From contig JAPCJV010000031.1 of NCBI GenBank assembly GCA_027886785.1, positions 1-9,970 on the forward strand: a stretch of 9,970 nt of DNA, given 5' to 3'. Both the position numbers and the translations under genes were made by a program. Each line of letters opens with the position of its first letter. The stretch's first letter is position 1. The notes below the pieces were generated by a model. The model saw nothing but the letters and a program-made list of their open reading frames with translations. It did no database searches and was not told the origin of the DNA. The stretch comes from Nitrososphaerota archaeon. Lineage in GTDB: Archaea > Thermoproteota > Nitrososphaeria > Nitrososphaerales > CADDZS01. This document shows, piece after piece, positions 5,858-9,970 of this stretch.

Positions 5858-6385
5858 TTATCTTACAACCAGTGGTTGCTGCAGAGGCCCTGCAAACTTT
5901 ATCCGGACATCTTCCCTGACAATGAATATTCTACTCAAGAATGTCAAGATCACGGCAAGAAGAAAAACTGAAGCCATAATGAAAGTAGAAATGCCGGCAG
6001 ATTCTGCATCGCTTATTGAGGAAGCCGAGTAGTAAATGAACAGGGGGCCTGCGACAAAGCCGACCAATCTCGAGCTAATCGCGCCAATGTGCAAATACAC
6101 GACTTTAGGCAATTTGACTCTTCTCGCCAAGATGATCACAGGGATGCTCATGCTCGTGCTAAGCACTGCGAAAGCGACGTGAGCAAAAAGTGATGGTGCA
6201 GCGAAAAACTGCAAGAAGATGCTCGAGAAATCCGCTTGGAGGGAGCTCGGCACCGCATAATAGTAATTAACGAACATACCAGCTGCAATTGTCGCCCAGT
6301 AAAAGGCAAATTGCAGGTATAAGAAACGGAAAATTAGGTGTAGAGTCTTTGAAAGTTTCTCGTTTTCAGATAAGATGACTGTCAA
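5858..6385 (-). CDS. Four-helix membrane protein, first gene of the Rieske/cytochrome b operon
   Basis: Protein of 175 residues with four predicted membrane segments (about 18-45, 63-87, 94-119, 132-156). It belongs to the same unnamed module family as the next two genes: GMFVN at the end of helix 1, H69 at the start of helix 2, a basic loop (ARRVKLPK) and a conserved hydrophobic pattern in helices 3 and 4. Uniquely among the four module copies it has a second in-membrane His (H99, helix 3) and an Arg (R106) in the same helix, so it may have kept, or gained, a cofactor site. The start is TTG at 6385, because an in-frame stop lies 9 nt upstream and the first internal Met is at residue 37. GAGG lies 11 nt before it. 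Transcription of all seven genes probably begins in the gap to the right. Confidence 0.85.
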   Translation of the reverse strand: MTVILSENEKLSKTLHLIFRFLYLQFAFYWATIAAGMFVNYYYAVPSSLQADFSSIFLQFFAAPSLFAHVAFAVLSTSMSIPVIILARRVKLPKVVYLHIGAISSRLVGFVAGPLFIYYSASSISDAESAGISTFIMASVFLLAVILTFLSRIFIVREDVRIKFAGPLQQPLVVR

Positions 6386-6518
6386 CTTTGCTTAATCCTC
6401 AGAGAGCTTAGAGTTCAAAGTTAGACGAATGGACCTGAAATGATGCAAGTAGGGGTAGCCACTACACGAAAGATTGGTAAAACTTGACATTATTCGCAAG
6501 TGCCGCGGATTTTGCAGA

Positions 6519-6550
6519 GGGATAAGACTTATCCCGTATCAGTTCGGGAT
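6519..6550. repeat. Two overlapping inverted repeats sharing one arm
   Basis: GGGATAAG-A-CTTATCCC (6519-6535) is a perfect 17-bp palindrome. Its right arm overlaps ATCCCG (6531-6536), which pairs perfectly with CGGGAT (6545-6550) across 8 nt. The two stems cannot form together. On the + strand the second stem is followed by TTTT. It could be a protein operator or a switching RNA structure; the sequence does not decide. Confidence 0.7.
6535..6549 (+). repeat. 15-bp repeat, copy 1
   Basis: CGTATCAGTTCGGGA occurs here and again, exactly and in the same orientation, at 9384-9398. This copy forms the loop and right arm of the second stem in the overlapping dyad. Confidence 0.6.
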
Positions 6551-6640
6551 TTTGGATTTCTAGTTTTCAATAGATTCCAATCAACGATCATTAAGTTACT
6601 GAAAAATCCCTTTTGATTCACTCAATAGTCTCTAACCACA

Positions 6641-6660
6641 ATCCCGAATACAATCGGGAT
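6641..6660. repeat. Inverted repeat ATCCCGA/TCGGGAT
   Basis: Perfect 7-bp arms (6641-6647 and 6654-6660) separated by 6 nt. It reuses the ATCCCG/CGGGAT word of the dyad at 6531-6550, which suggests two sites for one factor or two related hairpins about 110 bp apart. Confidence 0.7.
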
Positions 6661-6669
6661 GTGAGATAA

Positions 6670-6762
6670 ATGGTAGAACATTCTAGATCTATGAATGATC
6701 TAGGGGACTCTAATTCTGCTATACAAAGTGGAGATTTGTCTAAAGCACAATCCAACGAATAA
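6670..6762 (+). CDS. Doubtful 30-aa ORF, hydrophilic
   Basis: ATG to TAA, 30 codons, rich in Ser, Asn and acidic residues (starts MVEHSRSMNDLG), with no hydrophobic core. It begins 9 nt after the ATCCCGA hairpin and has no ribosome binding site. It is listed because it is the only ATG-led frame next to the dyads; it may be chance. Confidence 0.15.
   Translation: MVEHSRSMNDLGDSNSAIQSGDLSKAQSNE
6683..6703. repeat. Inverted repeat CTAGATC/GATCTAG
   Basis: Perfect 7-bp arms (6683-6689 and 6697-6703) with a 7-nt spacer, lying just right of the previous dyad. The sequence differs from the ATCCCG dyads. It lies within the doubtful 30-aa ORF. Confidence 0.6.
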
Positions 6763-6970
6763 GTTTGAAATAAACTGTTGGATCGATAAAATACCGGAGT
6801 CCAAGTATCATCTGTTCCGTCTGGTCGAAGAACACTTGCAATCTAAATCCCTGGCCGGATTCAAGGTTATCAGGATTCGACCAATTAGGTTCCATTAGAA
6901 CAAAAAACGAGAAATTCACTTCTCTCAAAATTTCAATTCTAAGATTCAATAAATTGCCGGCGAACATCAT
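6740..6970 (-). CDS. Doubtful 76-aa ORF, no recognised family
   Basis: ATG (two in a row) to stop, 76 residues, with many Phe, Leu and Asn in an AT-rich stretch. Nothing is recognised and no domain, signal peptide or clear membrane helix is seen. No Shine-Dalgarno sequence precedes it. It does not overlap any convincing gene, so it cannot be dismissed as a shadow of one, but it may be a decayed gene remnant or chance. Confidence 0.25.
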   Translation of the reverse strand: MMFAGNLLNLRIEILREVNFSFFVLMEPNWSNPDNLESGQGFRLQVFFDQTEQMILGLRYFIDPTVYFKLIRWIVL

Positions 6971-7050
6971 GGATGGGCTGATCTATTTCTCGACCTTGTC
7001 AGTTCCCTCTTGTCTGGAAGGAATTTCAAAAACGAGAATCGTGGCATCAA

Positions 7051-7057
7051 TTAAATA
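7051..7057 (+). promoter_or_regulatory. TATA-like box for the two-CBS-domain gene
   Basis: TTAAATA, in an AT-rich context, lies about 42 nt before the TTG at 7096. An archaeal start site about 25 nt downstream would give a leader of under 20 nt. That fits the absence of a ribosome binding site there. Confidence 0.45.
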
Positions 7058-7095
7058 CTGCCAATCAACGCACTGAACTTACGTTGTTGGTGTGA

Positions 7096-7539
7096 TTGAA
7101 AGTAGAAGACAGAGACGCAGTAAGCGGAGTAATGACGAAGACAGTTTTTACTCTCCCCCCCAGCAGAAAGACCATTGACGCATTGGACGCCATGGTCAAG
7201 AATGACATAGGTGCCGTCGTGGTTACGGAGCGCGGAAAGATCACTGGGATAATCACAGAACGAGATATCGTCCGAGAGATCACAAAGAGTTTTGACTATC
7301 TCGACAGGAAATTGCTCGAGACATCCAAGCGAACCGTCATCACCGTCGAGCCGACCACGCCGCTCTGGGAGGCTTTTGCTCTTATGCTCAAAAACAAGAT
7401 CAGAAGACTTCCGGTACTTAAGAACGGCAAGCTTGTTGGAATAGTAACGGAAAGAGATCTTTTCAAGTGGGCGGTAAAGGTGGCTTACGAACCTAATATT
7501 CCCGAGGATTTGAGAAAGCTCATAGCTCAAAATTCGTGA
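7096..7539 (+). CDS. Protein with two CBS domains
   Basis: Soluble protein of 147 residues made almost entirely of a CBS pair (Bateman module): CBS1 about 8-64 and CBS2 about 76-130. Each ends in the ligand-contacting signature (GIITERD at 51-57, GIVTERD at 115-121). Such stand-alone pairs typically bind AMP, ATP, NAD or S-adenosylmethionine and report energy state to a partner; no catalytic domain is present. The start is TTG at 7096, since a stop lies directly upstream in frame and the protein's first CBS strand would be damaged by using the ATG at residue 13. No Shine-Dalgarno sequence is seen. It converges with another CBS-like gene 58 bp away. The partner is not identifiable from the sequence. 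Confidence 0.93.
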   Translation: MKVEDRDAVSGVMTKTVFTLPPSRKTIDALDAMVKNDIGAVVVTERGKITGIITERDIVREITKSFDYLDRKLLETSKRTVITVEPTTPLWEAFALMLKNKIRRLPVLKNGKLVGIVTERDLFKWAVKVAYEPNIPEDLRKLIAQNS

Positions 7540-7571
7540 TGATGAGCGATCGTACGATGGCATCGAGCACC

Positions 7572-7588
7572 AAAAGTGCCTGGCTTTT
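7572..7588. terminator. Possible shared terminator between convergent CBS genes
   Basis: AAAAG (7572-7576) and CTTTT (7584-7588) form a short stem with T-rich sequence on either strand, placed in the 58-bp space between two convergent genes. The stem is weak (5 bp), so this is a positional guess. Confidence 0.3.
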
Positions 7589-7597
7589 CTCAGCGGC

Positions 7598-8404
7598 TCA
7601 TTTCTTTATTCGGAGTTTGCCAAGGGCGAGCGGTTTCATGACCAAATCCCATGGGGTAACTACTCCCTTTTCGCAGACTAGGCACTCATCCGTCATTTTT
7701 CCCATGATTTCGGAAGCTTCTCCAATGCTCATATTTTTTGGGACAAATTGAGGTTGCACCGCATCTATCTCGCCAAGTTTGATTTCCAGAAGCGATTTGG
7801 GTTTTTTGGCGGCCAGAGCGATCCGAGAAGTGCTGAAAATGTATCCGATCATCCTCCTGTCCGTAACCAAGGTTTTTCTGCCATCCACAAAGACTCTGCG
7901 AAACTTGCGAGTAAACATTTCCTCAAGTACGGCGACAATACGAGTATCGGGGGGCAAAGAGAAAATGGACGAAGCAACCTCCCCAATAGTCAGATCAGTG
8001 CTGATCAGTTTCTTCCCGTAAAGACCGAGAAGATCTCTCAAGCTAGCAAAGCCACCGAGCTTATTCGACTCCACCCACGTGAAACCAAATTTTGTTTTCC
8101 GGAAAACCCGAAGCAAAGCCGCAATATCCTCCAACATGTCGATCGTGGATAATTCCTGAGAAGCTTTCTCGCACGGCAACTCGAGAAACTTTCCGTAATC
8201 CTCTGGATCTGTTTGGAGGAGTTTTTTCAGACAGGAATATCCAAAGACCGCAAACCTCTTTTTCTGCCTAGCCTTGAATCCTATTGGAAGAGCATCGATT
8301 TGGTGGAATCGAAGCAAAGAGACCGCCAAGAGCATCTGCGTGCCAGGTTCTAGGACTGGGTACGTCCTAGTGAAAATCTGGGGCAGAGCATCCTCGATCT
8401 TCAT
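7598..8404 (-). CDS. Protein with four degenerate CBS-like repeats
   Basis: Soluble protein of 268 residues with four successive CBS-like units, about 1-63, 70-130, 134-195 and 200-260. The opening (KIEDALPQIFTR, then a Pro-containing helix and DALPIGF) and the VFVDGR / TDRRMIGYIF stretch (171-190) show the CBS strand-helix pattern. The typical TERD-like ligand motif is poorly kept, so some sites may not bind nucleotide. A CxxC (C241, C244) sits in the fourth unit. Length fits a tandem Bateman protein as found in Nitrososphaeria and Crenarchaeota. The start is ATG at 8404 with GAGG-AA-GTGA just upstream. It is divergent from the HTH_10 regulator and convergent with the two-CBS protein, so the three may form one sensory group. 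The function is not known from the sequence. Confidence 0.8.
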   Translation of the reverse strand: MKIEDALPQIFTRTYPVLEPGTQMLLAVSLLRFHQIDALPIGFKARQKKRFAVFGYSCLKKLLQTDPEDYGKFLELPCEKASQELSTIDMLEDIAALLRVFRKTKFGFTWVESNKLGGFASLRDLLGLYGKKLISTDLTIGEVASSIFSLPPDTRIVAVLEEMFTRKFRRVFVDGRKTLVTDRRMIGYIFSTSRIALAAKKPKSLLEIKLGEIDAVQPQFVPKNMSIGEASEIMGKMTDECLVCEKGVVTPWDLVMKPLALGKLRIKK

Positions 8405-8505
8405 CAGTCACTTCCTCGAATGTGTCACCTTTTAGCATTTCCCGGTTTGCTCGGTCGAAAGTTCTTGGGGAAATTTTGATTAGTGTAGTTTCATCGTAAA
8501 ATGCC
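8405..8505. promoter_or_regulatory. Divergent promoter region
   Basis: This 101-bp space between divergent genes must hold both promoters. The only AT-rich block toward the rightward gene is GGAAATTTTGATT (around 8469-8481), about 25 nt before the GTG start, which would suit a leaderless transcript. No operator is evident. Confidence 0.4.
8408..8417 (-). promoter_or_regulatory. Ribosome binding site of the four-CBS-like gene
   Basis: On the minus strand GAGGAAGTGA stands 3-13 nt before the ATG at 8404. It contains GAGG and GTGA, both parts of the archaeal consensus GGAGGTGA. It supports the ATG start. Confidence 0.6.
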
Positions 8506-9138
8506 GTGATCCAGCTTCAGTTCACCGTGTCTCCAGAGACGTGGATCGCGGATCTTTGCCGGGAAGAGTCGGCGACGGTAAAGATTCTAAGCATGAAAGT
8601 CGATGAATCTCGGAATTATGTCACTCATTTTGTGGAGATTACCTCTTCCAAAACGAGCGCGGAAGATCTTACGAGGGAATTACGAAAGTTGGATGACGTC
8701 ATGGAGACAGATGTTGCAGATGTGGGTGCAAACAGAATCGTTGGAGCTGTTACGAGCAATGACTGCGCCGTGTGTTCTGTAATAATGAAATCCAAAACCG
8801 GATATTTTGTCGGGCCCGCAACGACGGAAACGGATTGTCAGATCAACTACAAATTATTCCTCAACGGTGAAGGTATTCCCGGATTCCTCCAGTCCCTCCA
8901 TGACAAAGGGATCTTGTATAAGATTTCGGAGATTGCAAAAATGACCCCGGAAAGGGCTCTCACTTCAAAGCAGGAACGAGTGCTCAAATCCGCTTTGGAG
9001 ATGGGCTATTACGAATTTCCCAAACGGATCTCTACAGAAAAGCTTTCCAAGGCTCTTGGTCTCGCGCCGAGCACGATTTCAGAGATATTGAGACGCGCGG
9101 AGCGGAGAATTATCAGCGGCTATTTCAAATCGGCATAA
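8506..9138 (+). CDS. HTH_10 (bacterio-opsin activator type) transcription regulator
   Basis: Soluble protein of 210 residues. The C-terminal part (about 152-206) matches the HTH_10 domain of archaeal Bat-type regulators: LTSKQERVLKSALEMGYYE-type first helix, a Pro-Lys-Arg turn, then STEKLSKALGL and the recognition helix STISEILRRAERR. The N-terminal 150 residues form an alpha/beta sensor-like region with a CxxC (C87, C90) and a further C111, a Cys arrangement I associate with related archaeal HTH_10 proteins and that could bind metal or sense redox. The start is GTG at 8506: an in-frame TAA lies 9 nt upstream and the nearby ATG at 8501 is out of frame and stops at once. No ribosome binding site is seen, so the mRNA is probably leaderless. 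The target genes are unknown; the divergent CBS gene is an obvious candidate. Confidence 0.92.
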   Translation: MIQLQFTVSPETWIADLCREESATVKILSMKVDESRNYVTHFVEITSSKTSAEDLTRELRKLDDVMETDVADVGANRIVGAVTSNDCAVCSVIMKSKTGYFVGPATTETDCQINYKLFLNGEGIPGFLQSLHDKGILYKISEIAKMTPERALTSKQERVLKSALEMGYYEFPKRISTEKLSKALGLAPSTISEILRRAERRIISGYFKSA

Positions 9139-9273
9139 TCGTTCTTGAATAGATCTTATGGTATCGACCAATTTCTCTTAAGGATAAAAAATCAGCGCAT
9201 CAGTGGTGAGTAGGATGGATTCATAACCTCCAATCTCCAATAATTCCAAAAAGAGATTGCTCTAATATTTAGC

Positions 9274-9281
9274 TTTTTTTT
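9274..9281 (+). terminator. T8 tract, possible archaeal terminator
   Basis: Eight T followed by CCTCTTCT, about 135 nt after the HTH_10 gene. Archaeal RNA polymerase can terminate on U-tracts without a stem. The distance from the stop codon makes this uncertain. Confidence 0.4.
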
Positions 9282-9312
9282 CCTCTTCTAATTATTCGAA
9301 AGCATATCAAGA

Positions 9313-9408
9313 ATGAAAGGTACCAAAATTTCTCCGGATTTGATCATGAGTAATGGATTTGGTGTACAGATTCCGGATTCACACGTATCAGTTCGGGAGA
9401 TGGAATAA
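9313..9408 (+). CDS. Doubtful 31-aa ORF containing the 15-bp repeat
   Basis: ATG to TAA, 31 codons (starts MKGTKISPDLIM), mixed composition, between two genes of the same strand. The 15-bp repeat lies within its last codons and reads VSVRE. No ribosome binding site is clear. It is as likely to be untranslated leader of the next gene. Confidence 0.2.
   Translation: MKGTKISPDLIMSNGFGVQIPDSHVSVREME
9384..9398 (+). repeat. 15-bp repeat, copy 2
   Basis: Exact match to 6535-6549 (CGTATCAGTTCGGGA), same orientation. Unlike copy 1 it has no CCCG partner nearby, so the hairpin is not kept. It lies about 52 nt before the ATG at 9450. Confidence 0.6.
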
Positions 9409-9449
9409 GTGAATAGCCGTCGAAGCTGGTAGAAAGGATTAGATCGTGG

Positions 9450-9848
9450 ATGCAGGCCGCAGTATCTCTTGAGAAGACCGGTGCCAAAAGACTTTGTGAG
9501 CACATTCTGGGACTGGATTCAGAAATTTTGTTTACAAGCATAATCAGCAGGGATGGGGACGAGATCGCGTCTGCCTCGAAGCCTTCTGTCCCCCTTCTGA
9601 TAGGGATGGCGCCTCAATTGAGAGAAACTTACACCGCAGCGGCCAACACGATCGTGGGTTTGTTCAAACGAGCCGAGCTACTTCTGGGAGAATTGGCATT
9701 TATCGTCGGGTCTTACAAAGCCTTGAATGTAGTAATTGTCAATCTTGGAGAAAAAAATAATGCGATGGCGGTACTTGTTACGACAAAGGATCTCGATTCA
9801 AAGAACGTGACTTATCAAATTTCTAGAGTCACAAGAAATCTAGTCTGA
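9450..9848 (+). CDS. Small alpha/beta protein, DUF6659/Roadblock-like
   Basis: Protein of 132 residues, soluble, no signal peptide. The arrangement CEHILGLDSEILFTSIISRDGDEIA, followed by a Pro-containing loop, a long helix (about 57-75), and strands ELAFIVGSY and VVIVNLG, looks like a profilin/Roadblock-type fold. It resembles small proteins that are numerous in Nitrososphaeria (I recall DUF6659 for these); their function is unknown to me. The start is ATG at 9450, since a stop lies 34 nt upstream in frame. AAAGG stands 12 nt before it, a weak ribosome binding site. Another small soluble protein begins 14 nt downstream, so the two are probably co-transcribed. The family call rests on remembered sequence pattern, not on a search. 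Confidence 0.75.
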   Translation: MQAAVSLEKTGAKRLCEHILGLDSEILFTSIISRDGDEIASASKPSVPLLIGMAPQLRETYTAAANTIVGLFKRAELLLGELAFIVGSYKALNVVIVNLGEKNNAMAVLVTTKDLDSKNVTYQISRVTRNLV

Positions 9849-9862
9849 AGCTAAGATTAGAC

Positions 9863-9970
9863 ATGGCTTTTCAGCACTGTGATACCACCAGAATAATTGA
9901 GGCTGTAGACCGTGGACTGGATAATTTTGGGAAAGGTATGAAGGAGGTGGTATATTTCAAATTGATTCAA
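9863..9970 (+). CDS. Start of a small soluble protein, cut by the right window edge
   Basis: ATG at 9863 opens a frame with no stop to the last base (36 codons visible). The visible part, with IIEAVDRGLDNFG and VVYFKLIQ, is an amphipathic helix-turn-helix-like N-terminus resembling small proteins frequent in Nitrososphaeria that read (I/L)xEAVDxGLxxxG...(I/V)YxxLE; I cannot name the family. It lies 14 nt after the preceding gene, so an operon is likely. No ribosome binding site stands out. Confidence 0.6.
   Translation, partial: MAFQHCDTTRIIEAVDRGLDNFGKGMKEVVYFKLIQ

Larger units (their letters stand above)
6386..7095. other. 710-bp gap between the respiratory operon and the CBS gene
   Basis: This gap is AT-richer than its surroundings. 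It should contain the promoter of the leftward operon, but I find no clear TATA box at the right distance on the minus strand. It holds four dyads between 6519 and 6703, two doubtful short ORFs, and a TATA-like box serving the rightward gene at 7096. No tRNA or known riboswitch is recognised. Confidence 0.6.
9139..9449. other. 311-bp gap between the HTH regulator and the small alpha/beta protein
   Basis: This gap holds a T8 tract (9274-9281), a doubtful 31-aa ORF (9313-9408) and the second copy of the 15-bp repeat. Nothing is seen in 9139-9260. AT-rich blocks near 9261-9272 and 9286-9296 could be promoter elements, but none stands out. Confidence 0.5.

Noticed and set aside
7154..7161. Run of seven C in the CBS gene as a possible frameshift site
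   Set aside because: The frame and the CBS domain are intact across it.
7549..7558. Perfect 10-bp palindrome ATCGTACGAT
   Set aside because: It lies just after a stop codon between convergent genes, where an operator is unlikely, and a palindrome of this size can occur by chance.
8587..8840. CxxC in the HTH_10 protein as a c-type heme site
   Set aside because: There is no His after the second Cys (CAVCS), and the protein is soluble without a signal peptide.
1..9970. tRNA, rRNA, CRISPR array, insertion sequence or attachment site
   Set aside because: No cloverleaf, regularly spaced repeats, transposase-like product or terminal inverted repeats were seen on either strand.

Overview
The window looks archaeal. 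Start codons are a mix of ATG, TTG and GTG, genes are packed with ATGA/TTGA overlaps, and several genes have no Shine-Dalgarno sequence. There is a Bat-type HTH_10 regulator, CBS-domain proteins, a SoxN/SoxC-like cytochrome b with extra C-terminal helices, and a small protein resembling a family common in Nitrososphaeria (Thaumarchaeota). Base composition is near 50% GC in genes and lower in the 6.4-7.1 kb gap. I infer a Thermoproteota/Nitrososphaeria-like archaeon with a quinol-oxidising respiratory chain; the lineage is not proven by this sequence alone.

Left half (1-6385): respiration. A cytochrome b gene, cut by the left window edge, runs rightward and overlaps by 4 bp a small three-helix membrane protein (88 aa). 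Facing it is a seven-gene leftward operon. In transcription order it holds two four-helix membrane proteins, a related eight-helix protein that looks like an internal duplication, a small Ser/Thr-rich membrane protein, a Rieske iron-sulfur protein, a second full-length cytochrome b, and a 92-aa paralogue of the small three-helix protein. Adjacent genes are 1-6 nt apart or overlap by 4 bp. The two cytochrome b plus small-protein pairs are paralogous and convergent, so the locus carries two versions of the core of a Rieske/cytochrome b complex. Both cytochromes b have Lys where the second helix-D heme ligand (His) is expected. They differ at the Qo motif (PDWY versus PEWY).

Middle (6386-7095): a gene-poor gap with several strong dyads built on ATCCCG/CGGGAT, two of which compete for the same arm. 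It also holds two doubtful small ORFs and a TATA-like box before the next gene.

Right part (7096-9970): probable sensing and regulation. A two-CBS-domain protein converges on a degenerate four-CBS-like protein. The latter is divergent from an HTH_10 regulator carrying a CxxC motif. After a 311-bp gap with a T8 tract come a small alpha/beta protein and the start of another small soluble protein that runs off the right edge.

The best candidate for something undescribed is the operon's set of four repeated four-helix modules, each with one His at the same place, fused genetically to a Rieske/cytochrome b complex that lacks any visible cytochrome c or copper-protein partner.
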